NCBI RefSeq assembly: GCF_007431345.1
Contig: NZ_CP041730.1
Coordinates: 868,001 to 932,000 of the forward strand
Length of the DNA: 64,000 nucleotides
Origin: Chitinimonas arctica
GTDB lineage: Bacteria > Pseudomonadota > Gammaproteobacteria > Burkholderiales > Chitinimonadaceae
Direction of reading: 5' to 3'
A program made the position numbers and the translations under genes. The notes beneath the pieces are model-generated. The model searched no databases. It saw only the letters and a list, made by a program, of their open reading frames with translations, and was not told the DNA's origin. Each line of letters begins with the position of its first letter. Position 1 is the stretch's first letter. Shown in pieces: positions 1-8,504 of the stretch.

Positions 1-180
1 GGCCAGGATCGCGGCACTGGCGTCGCTGAACTCGACATAGAGCGAAGCCTGGGCCAGGTCGTTCGGCACTTCGCGGCGCGCTTCTGCCTGCAGGCCGACG
101 ATATTGTATTGAATCGTCTCGGCGGCGAAGGCTTGACCGGCCAACAGGGCGGATGCGATCAGGAGCGGGATTCGCTTCAT
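1..180 (-). CDS. SIMPL (DUF541) domain protein, N-terminal part
   Basis: Reading in from the ATG at 180-178, the first 60 residues are a signal peptide (MKRIPLLIASALLAGQAFA) followed by a segment with EARREVPNDLAQASLYVEFS. This resembles the start of the periplasmic SIMPL/DUF541 family (E. coli YggE type), where a short exported leader is followed by a strand carrying a motif like VPNDLAxAxLxVE. The gene runs off the left edge, so the rest cannot be judged. Family assignment rests on this short match and is moderate; export to the periplasm is better supported than the family. Confidence 0.6.
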   Translation of the reverse strand, partial: MKRIPLLIASALLAGQAFAAETIQYNIVGLQAEARREVPNDLAQASLYVEFSDASAAILA

Positions 181-327
181 GGTTTTCCTCTTCTGCAATT
201 TGAATATGAAAGCTGACAAGATTCCCCCGTCGAGCGCCGGGGGGGGAGGCGCTCCAACGGTGGCACGGGCAAAACCTGCGCCCGAACGACGAGCAGTCTC
301 TCCGGTGCCGCCTGAACCCGTGGTGAA

Positions 328-690
328 TCAGTGCAGACCGTGATCGGTAGTGGGGCTGTTGTGAATGTCCTGGTCCACGCTATCCATCAGCACGGTATGG
401 ATTTCGACATCGAACCAATCCCAGAAGGTCTTCAGGTTGCGGCTCTTCGGCCACAGCTTGCTATCCTGCGCCCAGGACGCCAGTTCCATTTCGAAAACCT
501 TGTCGGCCATATCGTCGATATAGGCAATACCGTCTTCCTGCTCATTCACCTCGGGAATCATCAACACTGTGCAATCACTGCGGATATCGTCGAGGCTAAG
601 GGTCACTTCGTTCTCGGGCAAACTATTGAGCCACTCGAGAAAAGGCTTCTTGGGCTTGATAACGGCAATCGAACGATCCACAAAATACAT
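328..690 (-). CDS. conserved-looking hypothetical protein, 120 aa
   Basis: The start is taken at the ATG at 690 (MYFVDRSIAVIKP), because a GGAG ribosome site lies 8 bases upstream; the frame stays open 13 codons further up but without a site. The protein is acidic, has no signal peptide or membrane segment, and is rich in Asp/Glu and Trp (three Trp around residues 87-104, in SWAQDSKLWP and FWDWFDVEIH). I recognise no domain with certainty. The composition suggests a small soluble cytoplasmic protein. It is a single gene, separated from the SIMPL gene by about 150 bases. Confidence 0.7.
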   Translation of the reverse strand: MYFVDRSIAVIKPKKPFLEWLNSLPENEVTLSLDDIRSDCTVLMIPEVNEQEDGIAYIDDMADKVFEMELASWAQDSKLWPKSRNLKTFWDWFDVEIHTVLMDSVDQDIHNSPTTDHGLH

Positions 691-1067
691 ACTTTTTTCT
701 CCAGATATACCTGCGTCCGAGCATAGCATGGCACTACCGGCCCGCTATGCAGGCAGCGCAAAAGGGACACACTGAAATATTGCGGGTTCTCGAACCACAG
801 CTCACCACCCGGCAAAGCCGGGTGTTCGAGGTCAGTGAGAAATCAACGATCCCTCGCTGTTTTATCCCACTCCCCCCGCCCTCGCCGCCGCGAGGGAGCC
901 TCGCTAGCGCTCGTTTGCGCATTAAATCAGCGGCCAAAGCAGGATTATGCGACGTTCCCGCTTCGGCCGCAGTGGAACAAGCGAAGCTCACTTGCATTGC
1001 TCGCCTATCGAGCACCTCGCCCATCGCTTAGAATTCAACTTAATACAAGACAAGCAAAGGCCAGCGC
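691..1067. other. non-coding stretch with a hairpin
   Basis: No convincing gene lies here; the open frames on both strands have poor composition and no ribosome sites. It contains a perfect 8-bp hairpin at 806-824 (CACCCGGC, AAA loop, GCCGGGTG), flanked by CTCGAAC at 789-795 and GTTCGAG at 824-830, a longer imperfect cruciform. There is no T-run after it on either strand, so it is not a standard intrinsic terminator. Confidence 0.5.
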
Positions 1068-1412
1068 ATGTTCGACCAACGCACATCGGGTCGTAGATTG
1101 GTTCGCTGGAAAGCGGCGGTGATCCCGCTCAACCGGCCGGACCATATTATCCAAAGCCACGCCACCGAAGTGGCGCAAAAGGGTATCTCGCTGTTTTGCA
1201 AGGAACAATTGTTCCCTCATATCACCTATCGCATCATCATGCAGATCCCCGACGCCATGCATATCAGCGTGTCTTACGTGGAGGTCGAAGGCAAACCGAT
1301 CTTCTCGTCGCTGGTCGGTTCGATGGGGGAGTTCCGTACCGGGATGAAGCTGACCGATATCAGCAATGAATATCGCAGCAAGATCGATGCCCTGCTGCGC
1401 GGGATTGGTTAG
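1068..1412 (+). CDS. PilZ-like domain protein, 114 aa
   Basis: A short single-domain protein with an N-terminal SGRRLVRW, the position where PilZ domains carry their RxxxR c-di-GMP motif. A region ATEVAQKGISLFCKEQL follows in place of the usual D/N-x-S-x-x-G strand, and a C-terminal FRTGMKL resembles the late RxG strand. The canonical second motif is degenerate, so binding of cyclic di-GMP is not assured. The start has only a weak AAAGG site. It converges with the hybrid kinase gene, with 6 bases between stop codons. PilZ assignment is moderate. Confidence 0.6.
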   Translation: MFDQRTSGRRLVRWKAAVIPLNRPDHIIQSHATEVAQKGISLFCKEQLFPHITYRIIMQIPDAMHISVSYVEVEGKPIFSSLVGSMGEFRTGMKLTDISNEYRSKIDALLRGIG

Positions 1413-1418
1413 CGAAAC

Positions 1419-4016
1419 CTAAGCATCGCCCTGGACCGCCATCGCTGCCAAGCAGTCACCCATGGCAGCCAACAAGGCGGCGTAGGACTGTCGATCCAAC
1501 TCGCCTCGCCTGGCGGCCAGCTCGACCCGCAAGGCTTCGGCCGCCGCGATCGAGGCGGCAAGCGCGCCGAGACTCCCCCTTAGCGTATGCGTTTCCTGCT
1601 GTAAGGTCAGCAGGTCTTCCGCTACCAAGGCGGCTTCGAGCCCGGCCCGCCGCGCCGGCCATTCCGCACGGAACAGGTTCAGCATCTCGGCCAGCAGGGC
1701 GGCATTGCCGCCGCAGCTTGCCAGTGCCGTTTCGCGGTCGAACGGCATAGCGGCCTTCTCGACGCTCATCGGCGCCACCGCATCCCGCAGGTTCGCGACG
1801 CGTGCCAGCACGGCACGCAGCTTGGCCAGCGAAATGGGCTTGGAGAGGAAATCGTCCATGCCCGCCGCCAGGCATCGCTCACGGTCCTCCGGCAGCGCAT
1901 TGGCTGTCATGGCGATAATGGGTAGATGGATATCGCCTTCGAGCGCACGGATGGCACGCGTGGCGGCCAGCCCGTCCATTTCCGGCATCTGCATATCCAT
2001 CAGGATCAGGTCGAAGGTTTCATTGACGAAATGGTCCACCGCCGCGCCGCCATGCCGCGCCAGCCTGACCTGGTGACCATCGCGCTCCAGCAAGGCACAC
2101 GCCAGCTTTTGATTCAGCAGATTGTCTTCCGCCAGCAGGATGCGCAGTGCGGTCGCGACACCGTCGGGGCGTATCTCGGGCTCCGCTCCGGCCTCTGCCA
2201 GCTTGAGCGGCACCTTGAAATTGAATACGCTCCCTCGCCCCAAGGTGCTCCGCACCGACATTTCGCCGCCCATCGCGCGAATCAGCCGGCGCGAAATGGT
2301 CAGGCCCAGACCGCTGCCGCCATAGCGGCGACTGATGCTGTCATCTGCCTGGGCAAAGGCATCGAAGATACTGCCCAGCTTCTCCGGTTCGATGCCGATG
2401 CCGGTATCGCGCACGGTCACTTCCACCCAAGCCACGCCGCCCTCCTCGCGCGCGCAGCGCAGATGCAGGCCGACCCGCCCTTGCTCGGTAAACTTGACCG
2501 CATTGCCCAGCAGATTGACCAGCACCTGCCTTAGGCGGCCTTCGTCGGCCTCCACCCAGCGCGGCAAGGTGGGTTCCATGCTGAGGCTGAGCACCAGCCC
2601 CTTATCCTCGGCGTTAAAACGCAGCAGTTCACAGGTACGGGCCACCATGGCGCGAAAGTCAAAGGCGCGGACTTCGATGCTGAGCTTGCCCGCTTCTATG
2701 CGCGAGAAGTCCAGGATATCGCCCACCAGCTCCACCAGGCTTTCCGATGAAAACCGTACCATTTCCAGCCATTGCCGCTGGCTTTCGGCCAGATCGCCAT
2801 CCAGCAACAGGCCGGTCATGCCGACAATGGCATTGAGCGGCGTCCGTATCTCATGGCTCATATTGGCGAGGAACTGGCTCTTGGCCCGATTGGCCGCCTC
2901 CGCCTCCTCCTTGGCTTCCAGCATCTGCCGCTCGATCAGCTTGCGGAAGGACATGTCGTACCAGATTGCCAGCAGTAATTGACTATCCCCCACGGTCACC
3001 GGCGAGAGCGTGATCTCCACCAGGAACTCGGTGCCGTCCGCGCGCAAATACTGCCACTCGTAGCGATGCCAGCCCAGTTTGATCGCCCGCTCGGCCGCTT
3101 CGGCGGCCTGTTGCAGCGAATCGCTGCCGTCCGGCTGCCTGACCGGAAAGAAACGGGTCGGGTCGGTATCGATCAACTGGTTGCGGGTCGCCAGCCGCAT
3201 CGCCTGCGACGCGGCGCGGTTGCAATCGATCACGCGGTGGCTGTGCGGGTCGTACAGCAGCATGGGATTGGCCGACTGTTCGAACAGCACCTTGAACTTC
3301 TGCTCCGACTGCATCCGCTCCGTTACATCCTGGGCGGTCAACAGCATGGCCACCTCGTTGCTGACGGGGTCCATGACACGGTGCAGGCTATAAGCATACC
3401 AACGCGGGGTCGGCTTCGCGGTGAATCGCCGCTCGCCCTGATCGGCGCCGTATTCCATCGCTGCCTGCCAGATCCGCCGCGATTCAAACGGATCATCGAG
3501 CAAGGCGTTGAAGAAAGTGCCCATCTGCAAGTCCAATTGCGGAAAAGCACGCAAAGCGGCCGGATTCCGCATCAGTATCCGGCCTTCCATATCGAACATC
3601 ATCACCGCCAGCGAAAAATGCAGCACGGCTTCGACCCCGCGCATGGCGGCCGGGTCGATGCGCGCGGCATCCTGCCGCTGGGCATGGCAGCACAGACCTG
3701 CTCCACCGTGTGGCATCACGATCGGCACCGCGGCCAGCACCACATCGATGGATTTGTCGGCCCAGTCCAGACGCCAGTCGGCCCGCGCCCTGCCCTGGCT
3801 GGCAATCTGCTCGCGCAGCTCGCTCAACAGTGGCGCCGCACCCTCCGCCCACACCGACATATCGCGCGCCTGCAAGGTGGCGGGATTCTCGGCGGACCAT
3901 AGTGACGCGGCCGCCGCATTGGCCCAGGCGAAGCGCCGGCTGGCCGGGTCGTACACCCAGACGGGCGTGTCCAACCAGGCATAAGCATCCAGATCAGTCC
4001 AGGCAAGAGACGCCAT
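1419..4016 (-). CDS. hybrid sensor histidine kinase (PAS-PAS-PAS-HisKA-HATPase-REC-Hpt)
   Basis: An 865-residue cytoplasmic phosphorelay kinase with no membrane segments. Three PAS-like modules fill roughly residues 10-365 (the third starts LFEQSANPMLLYD). The dimerisation domain has the phospho-acceptor His in MSHEIRTPLNA near residue 390. The ATPase domain shows N (NLLGNAVKF), G1 (DTGIGI) and G2 (GGSGLGL) boxes. A receiver domain follows with acidic LLAEDN and phospho-Asp in LMDMQMPEMDG, then a C-terminal Hpt domain with His in THTLRGSLGAL. Such proteins carry a His-Asp-His relay and pass phosphate to a separate response regulator; none is encoded next door, so the output is unknown. A GAGG site lies 6 bases before the ATG. 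Confidence 0.95.
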   Translation of the reverse strand: MASLAWTDLDAYAWLDTPVWVYDPASRRFAWANAAAASLWSAENPATLQARDMSVWAEGAAPLLSELREQIASQGRARADWRLDWADKSIDVVLAAVPIVMPHGGAGLCCHAQRQDAARIDPAAMRGVEAVLHFSLAVMMFDMEGRILMRNPAALRAFPQLDLQMGTFFNALLDDPFESRRIWQAAMEYGADQGERRFTAKPTPRWYAYSLHRVMDPVSNEVAMLLTAQDVTERMQSEQKFKVLFEQSANPMLLYDPHSHRVIDCNRAASQAMRLATRNQLIDTDPTRFFPVRQPDGSDSLQQAAEAAERAIKLGWHRYEWQYLRADGTEFLVEITLSPVTVGDSQLLLAIWYDMSFRKLIERQMLEAKEEAEAANRAKSQFLANMSHEIRTPLNAIVGMTGLLLDGDLAESQRQWLEMVRFSSESLVELVGDILDFSRIEAGKLSIEVRAFDFRAMVARTCELLRFNAEDKGLVLSLSMEPTLPRWVEADEGRLRQVLVNLLGNAVKFTEQGRVGLHLRCAREEGGVAWVEVTVRDTGIGIEPEKLGSIFDAFAQADDSISRRYGGSGLGLTISRRLIRAMGGEMSVRSTLGRGSVFNFKVPLKLAEAGAEPEIRPDGVATALRILLAEDNLLNQKLACALLERDGHQVRLARHGGAAVDHFVNETFDLILMDMQMPEMDGLAATRAIRALEGDIHLPIIAMTANALPEDRERCLAAGMDDFLSKPISLAKLRAVLARVANLRDAVAPMSVEKAAMPFDRETALASCGGNAALLAEMLNLFRAEWPARRAGLEAALVAEDLLTLQQETHTLRGSLGALAASIAAAEALRVELAARRGELDRQSYAALLAAMGDCLAAMAVQGDA

Positions 4017-4082
4017 AGCCAGCCTCAGCGCAAGATCGCCATGCCGGTGGAGGCCGGCGGATTATTCACATGCCAGGCCCGC

Positions 4083-7000
4083 TTATTCCTTGGCCTTTTT
4101 CGGCTTCGCCGCCGGTTTTTTCTCGGCCGCCGGTTTCTTCGGCGCCGTCCCCGCTTTCTTCTCCGCCGCCGGTTTCGCCGCTACCGTCCTGGTCTTCGCG
4201 ACATCAGCCGGTTCGGCTGCAGCGGGCCGTTTTTTGGCAACCGGCGGTGCCGGCACTTCTTCGGATCTACTGATGGCCATCGCCCGGGCTGCCGTTTGCG
4301 CAGTCAGGTCGGCAGCCGATTTGGAGGTCAGCTTGGCGACCGAGCGAGCGGCTCGTTTGGGCTCGGGCTGAATGCTGAACTGGTTGGCCACCTTATCCAG
4401 CGGCGATTCGAACGTCGCGGCCCCTTCCACTCGCTTGGGCTGGAGCAAGGCAGCGACTTGCGGCGCCCGCTTGACCGCCGGCGCCGCAGTGGCCTTGGCC
4501 GCGACAGGCTTGGCCGCTGCCGGCTTGGCTTGGGCGGGACGCGCCGCCGGCTTTGGCTGCTCGACCACGACCGGCGGGTTGGCCGCCGCTTTGTGACCCC
4601 CCGTTTTGCGGGCCGGCTTCTTGGCCGGGGCCGGTGGCGCCGTTTCGGCCGCCGCCACGGCTTTCCCCTTCACCGCCGCACGGGGTTTTGGCGCCGCCGG
4701 TTCGACAGGTGCCGGCGCAACGGCCGGGAGCGCCGGCTTGGCCGCCTTGCGGGTCTTGGCCGGCTTGGCCTCATCCGGCGCAGGCGCCGCCGCCACAACG
4801 GGCTGGGCGATATCAGGCGTGCCGGATTTCTTGCGCTTGCCCCGGCCCTCGGGCGCGGATGCCTGTTGCGCATTCGCAGCCGATTTTTCGCGGGCCTTGT
4901 CGAACAAGGCAAAATCGATCTTGCTGGTTTCGAGATCGACCCGCGCCACGCGAATGGTCAGTTTGTCGGTCAAGCCATATACCTTGCCGCTGCGTTCGCC
5001 GCGCAAGGTGTGGCTGGCCTCGTTGTATTGGAAATAATCGGTCCCCAGCTCCGAGATATGGACCAGGCCTTCCACGAACAAACCTTCGAGCTGGACGAAC
5101 AAACCGAAGCTGGTGACCGCCGACACCACGCCGTCGAATACCTCGCCAATGCGGTCGCGTACGAAATAGCACTTCAGCCAGTTTTCCACATCGCGGGTCG
5201 CTTCGTCGGCGCGCCGCTCGGTCTGCGAGCAATGTGCGCCGATCTCATCCCACTTGCCCGGGCTATAGGTTGTCTTGGTCAGCACCGCCTTGATGGCGCG
5301 ATGCACCAGCAAGTCCGGGTAGCGCCGGATCGGCGAGGTGAAGTGGGTGTATGCGTCATAGGCCAGGCCAAAGTGGCCCAGGCGTTCCGGGCTGTAGACC
5401 GCCTGCTGCATGGATCGCAACAGCATGGTCTGCATCAGGCCGACATCCGGCCAGGCCTTGACCTGTTCCATCAGCCGCGCGTAGTCGCCGGCTTGCGGCG
5501 AATCTCCACCGCCCAGGGACAAACCGCGCTCGTTCAGGAACTTGCGCAGATTTTCCAGCTTGCGCTCGGTCGGACCTTCGTGGATGCGGTACAAAGCCGT
5601 GTGCTGATGGCTGCCGAGGAAATCGGCGGCGCAGACATTGGCGGCCAGCATGCATTCTTCGATCAGGCGATGGGCGTCGTTGCGCCGAACCGGGTCGATC
5701 CGCTCGATCTTGCCGGTCTCGTTGAAGATCATCTGCGTTTCGGTCGTCTCGAACTCGATGGCGCCGCGTTGGCCACGCGCCTTGAGCTGAGCTTGGAACA
5801 GCGCCTGGAGATCGAGCAGATGCGGCAGCAGGGCCTTGCGCTCCTTGGCGGCTTTGCCCTTGGGTTGCTTCAGTATCTCGGCCACCTCGGTATAGGTAAA
5901 GCGCGCCTTGGACAGCATCACCGCCGGGTAGAACGTGTACTTGACCACTTGGCCGTCGGCATCGACCTGCATATCGCAGACCATGCAGCAGCGTTCCACA
6001 TCCGGATTCAACGAGCAGATACCGTTGGAAATCTGTTCCGGCAACATCGGTATGACGCGGCGCGGAAAATAGACCGAGTTGCCGCGCTCGTAACCGGTGG
6101 CATCCAGCGCATCGCGGGGCCGCACATAATGGCTGACGTCGGCGATGGCGACCACCAGGCGCCAACCCTTGCCCTGCCGCTCGGCATAGACGGCGTCATC
6201 GAAGTCCCGGGCGGTTTCACCGTCTATGGTCACCAGGGGCATTTCGCGCAAATCCACGCGCTTGAGACCTTCCGGTGTCTTCCAGTCCTTCTTGGTCACC
6301 TTTTGCGGCGTCTTGCCCGCCTGGCTCTCCGCCTCGGGCGAGAACACATGCGGCAGATCGTGCTTGCGCAAAGCGATTTCGATTTCCATGCCGGGATCGG
6401 CGTAGTTACCCAATACCTCGACGATGCGGCCAATCGGCTGGCCGTACTTGCTCGGCTGGGTGATCATCTCGACCGACACCACCTGGCCCGGTTCGGCCTC
6501 CAGGCTGCCTTCCGGCGACACCAGGATCTCCTGGCTGATGCGCTTCTCCTCCGCCCGCACAAAACGCACGCCGCGCTCCACCACCAGCCGGCCGACCAGC
6601 CTCGTGTTCACATGCTCCAGCACTTCGACGATCTTGCCCTCGCGGCGGCCGCGGCGATCCACGCCGATCTCGCGCACCATCACGCGGTCGCGATGCATCA
6701 CCTTGTGCATTTCCTTGGGCCCGATAAATAGATCGGACGATCCATCGTCCGGCACCACGAATCCGAATCCATCCGGGTGGCCTTGCACGCGGCCCTTGAT
6801 CAGGTCGAGCTTATCGGCGATGCAGATAACGCCCTTGCGGTTGATCACCACCTCGCCTTCCCGCGCCATGGCGTTCAAACGGCGGGTGAAGAATTCGGCC
6901 TCGTGCGGCTGGATGGAAAACAGCTCCACCAACTCGTCCGGGTACATGGGCGCGCCGCGCTCGGTCAATATCTGCAGAATGTAGCTGCGGCTGGGAAGCG

Positions 7001-7115
7001 GCATCTCGTACTTGCCAACTTCCTGTTCATAAAAGGGATCCGCCTGGCGCAGCTTCAATGCAGCCTTGGGTAGTTTGGCCGGTTTTCCGGGTTTTTTTTC
7101 TTTACTGGTTGACAT
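4083..7115 (-). CDS. rnr: ribonuclease R with long basic C-terminal tail
   Basis: 3'-to-5' exoribonuclease that degrades structured RNA and, in E. coli, works with tmRNA in trans-translation. Order of domains: winged-helix region (PDELVELFSIQPHEAEFFTRRL), cold-shock/OB domains (GHPDGFGFV), the RNB catalytic domain with its Asp cluster (GETARDFDDAVYA) and HFTSPIRRYPDLLVHR, then S1 (DGVVSAVTSFGLFVQLEG). About 1010 residues long, it exceeds E. coli RNase R (813) through a C-terminal tail of about 260 residues rich in Ala, Lys and Pro. I chose the ATG at 7115 (MSTSKEKK) over the one at 7142, since the family begins close to this point and GAGAG lies about 10 bases upstream. The start region overlaps the promoter of the divergent tRNA gene. 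Confidence 0.95.
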   Translation of the reverse strand: MSTSKEKKPGKPAKLPKAALKLRQADPFYEQEVGKYEMPLPSRSYILQILTERGAPMYPDELVELFSIQPHEAEFFTRRLNAMAREGEVVINRKGVICIADKLDLIKGRVQGHPDGFGFVVPDDGSSDLFIGPKEMHKVMHRDRVMVREIGVDRRGRREGKIVEVLEHVNTRLVGRLVVERGVRFVRAEEKRISQEILVSPEGSLEAEPGQVVSVEMITQPSKYGQPIGRIVEVLGNYADPGMEIEIALRKHDLPHVFSPEAESQAGKTPQKVTKKDWKTPEGLKRVDLREMPLVTIDGETARDFDDAVYAERQGKGWRLVVAIADVSHYVRPRDALDATGYERGNSVYFPRRVIPMLPEQISNGICSLNPDVERCCMVCDMQVDADGQVVKYTFYPAVMLSKARFTYTEVAEILKQPKGKAAKERKALLPHLLDLQALFQAQLKARGQRGAIEFETTETQMIFNETGKIERIDPVRRNDAHRLIEECMLAANVCAADFLGSHQHTALYRIHEGPTERKLENLRKFLNERGLSLGGGDSPQAGDYARLMEQVKAWPDVGLMQTMLLRSMQQAVYSPERLGHFGLAYDAYTHFTSPIRRYPDLLVHRAIKAVLTKTTYSPGKWDEIGAHCSQTERRADEATRDVENWLKCYFVRDRIGEVFDGVVSAVTSFGLFVQLEGLFVEGLVHISELGTDYFQYNEASHTLRGERSGKVYGLTDKLTIRVARVDLETSKIDFALFDKAREKSAANAQQASAPEGRGKRKKSGTPDIAQPVVAAAPAPDEAKPAKTRKAAKPALPAVAPAPVEPAAPKPRAAVKGKAVAAAETAPPAPAKKPARKTGGHKAAANPPVVVEQPKPAARPAQAKPAAAKPVAAKATAAPAVKRAPQVAALLQPKRVEGAATFESPLDKVANQFSIQPEPKRAARSVAKLTSKSAADLTAQTAARAMAISRSEEVPAPPVAKKRPAAAEPADVAKTRTVAAKPAAEKKAGTAPKKPAAEKKPAAKPKKAKE

Positions 7116-7136
7116 AAATCGTTCACTCTCTATAAT
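7109..7136 (+). promoter_or_regulatory. consensus sigma-70 promoter of tRNA-Leu
   Basis: TTGACA at 7109-7114 and TATAAT at 7131-7136 are both perfect, with a 16-base spacer. Transcription would begin near 7143, about 40 bases before the mature tRNA. The -35 hexamer lies over the first codons of rnr, which is read on the other strand, so the two genes share this DNA. Confidence 0.85.
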
Positions 7137-7182
7137 GCGCATCTCTCGACGCGCTGCTGCGTATCATGCAGCGAAGTTCGAA

Positions 7183-7269
7183 GCCCAGGTGGCGGAATTG
7201 GTAGACGCACTAGGTTCAGGTCCTAGCGATCGCAAGGTCGTGGAAGTTCGAGTCTTCTCTTGGGCACCA
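7183..7269 (+). tRNA. tRNA-Leu (anticodon CAG)
   Basis: An 87-nt class II tRNA. The acceptor stem GCCCAGG (7183-7189) pairs with CTTGGGC (7259-7265), discriminator A is at 7266 and CCA is encoded at 7267-7269. The D arm contains GGCGGAATTGGTAGACGC, typical of leucine tRNAs. The anticodon stem CTAGG/CCTAG encloses loop TTCAGGT, so the anticodon is CAG and reads CTG, by eye the favoured Leu codon of this genome. A variable arm (CGATCGCAAGGTCG) and T arm with GTTCGAG follow. Confidence 0.97.
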
Positions 7270-7330
7270 ATACAGCAAGGGCGTATGTAGTTTGTCGGGC
7301 GGTTTGCCGACAATGCCGCATAAGCTCCAC

Positions 7331-7366
7331 AAACAACCCAGCCTCGTGCTGGGTTTTTTGTTTTTG
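7331..7366 (+). terminator. intrinsic terminator of tRNA-Leu
   Basis: Stem AACCCAGC (7335-7342), loop CTCGT, stem GCTGGGTT (7348-7355), then TTTTTTG and a second T-run. It lies 62 bases after the tRNA and ends its transcript. Confidence 0.9.
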
Positions 7367-7504
7367 GAGTCTTGGCCGTCTGCATAGGCCGGCATTGTGC
7401 CATAGCCTTCCCTTCCCACATAAGCGCCGTCTTACGCCAGCCTAGCCAAGCTTGGGGGTTTTTGCCCGAAATGACGGCACTGGGGAAGAAGCGGCACTTA
7501 TTAA

Positions 7505-7846
7505 TCAGTCGTCCCGCGTCAACACTTCCAACAGCTCGATCTCGAAAATCAGATCGGCATTCGGCTTGATATGGGCACCGACTTGTCTTTCGCCGTAAGC
7601 AAGGTGGGCAGGCACCATGAGTTTGCGTTTGCCGCCAACCTTCATGCCCATCAAGCCAATATCCCAACCCTTGATCACGCGACCGGTGCCGATCACGCAC
7701 TGAAAAGGCTTGCCGCGATCATAGGACGAGTCGAACTTGCTGCCATCTTCCAGCAGGCCCAGGTATTGCGTGGTGATCAAGGCGCCCTTGACGACCGCCT
7801 TGCCCTCGCCCTCCCGTATATCTTCCACTTGCAGTTCGCTGATCAT
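7505..7846 (-). CDS. FKBP-type peptidyl-prolyl cis-trans isomerase, 113 aa
   Basis: A single minimal FKBP domain without signal peptide, so probably cytoplasmic. Family landmarks: YLGLLEDGSKFDSSYDRGKPFQ, GRVIKGWDIGLMGMKVGGKRKL and PAHLAYGERQVG, followed by IPPNADLIFEIELLEV-type strands (here IKPNADLIFEIELLEV). It speeds proline isomerisation during folding. The start is the ATG at 7846 (MISELQVED), with a GAGAG site 5 bases before it; the frame extends further upstream but without homology-like sequence. It stands alone. Confidence 0.93.
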   Translation of the reverse strand: MISELQVEDIREGEGKAVVKGALITTQYLGLLEDGSKFDSSYDRGKPFQCVIGTGRVIKGWDIGLMGMKVGGKRKLMVPAHLAYGERQVGAHIKPNADLIFEIELLEVLTRDD

Positions 7847-8021
7847 CGCACTCTCTTGTCCACCGGACCGGATATACCTGCCGAAGCAGGGCTTCCAACG
7901 CCGCCCAATTCGCCATGGCATCGAATTGGGCGACGGCGTGTTTATATACCTGGGTCCGCGGCATTTATCCAATAGCTCGGATTAGCCAAATGGTTAAATT
8001 ACGGCTTCCTCAAACGTTGAC

Positions 8022-8050
8022 ATCGGTGGCTTCGGCCACCGATTTTTTTG
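8022..8050 (+). terminator. strong intrinsic terminator facing +, no obvious gene
   Basis: Stem ATCGGTGGC (8022-8030), UUCG tetraloop, stem GCCACCGAT (8035-8043), then a run of T to 8049. The T-run is on the plus strand, but both neighbouring genes are on the minus strand, so it is not their normal terminator. On the minus strand the hairpin has no trailing U-run, though it could still act weakly there for the gene ending at 8088. Confidence 0.75.
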
Positions 8051-8087
8051 CGTGCCGTTTGCGCCGCAACCCTACGATCCCGGAACG

Positions 8088-8366
8088 TTAGCCAAGTAGT
8101 TCGGCATCGGGCCGATGGGCGCGGAAGTGGGCTTGATCCACCAGGAAAATATTGGTCATCCCATCTATCGTGGCCCGCATATAGCGCAACGGGTAATCCA
8201 ATTCGGCCATCTCGTCATTGAAGGTCAGCAGGGCGGACCTTACCTCGTCGACGTTGTCGTACAGCCAATTCAGTTCATCCGTTTCAAAATCCACCGCGGC
8301 GGAACAGATAGCCTGTTGTGCCGCTTCGATAATATCAGCCAGGGCCAGCCAGTCGATTGTCATCAT
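8088..8366 (-). CDS. hypothetical acidic protein, about 92 aa
   Basis: A small, acidic, soluble protein of mostly helical composition (WLALADIIEAAQQAICSA, VDEVRSALLTFNDEMAEL). No domain is recognised. Three ATG codons cluster at 8375, 8366 and 8363. I prefer 8366 because GGA sits 5-7 bases before it, but the exact start is open. The orphan hairpin at 8022-8050 is the only possible terminator downstream. Confidence 0.65.
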   Translation of the reverse strand: MMTIDWLALADIIEAAQQAICSAAVDFETDELNWLYDNVDEVRSALLTFNDEMAELDYPLRYMRATIDGMTNIFLVDQAHFRAHRPDAELLG

Positions 8367-8504
8367 GGTTTCCAATGCGTAGCAGAAATAGGCGCCGCAT
8401 CATAAAGGATGTAATTGCCTTTGCAAAAGAGTGTGACGATCCAATCTTCAACGGCATGGCCGGCTGCGGCAGTGGACTCCCTGTCGGGAACGCCTCTTCG
8501 CGGC

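Noticed and set aside
4041..6731. Long plus-strand open frame of 896 codons
   Set aside because: It lies antisense to RNase R, has Arg/Leu/His-rich composition typical of the opposite strand of a GC-rich gene, and lacks a ribosome site or known domain.
7719..7964. Minus-strand 81-codon frame overlapping the FKBP start
   Set aside because: The first 40 residues look plausible, but there is no ribosome site and two thirds overlap the FKBP gene in another frame. It could be checked by Ribo-seq, but is not supported here.
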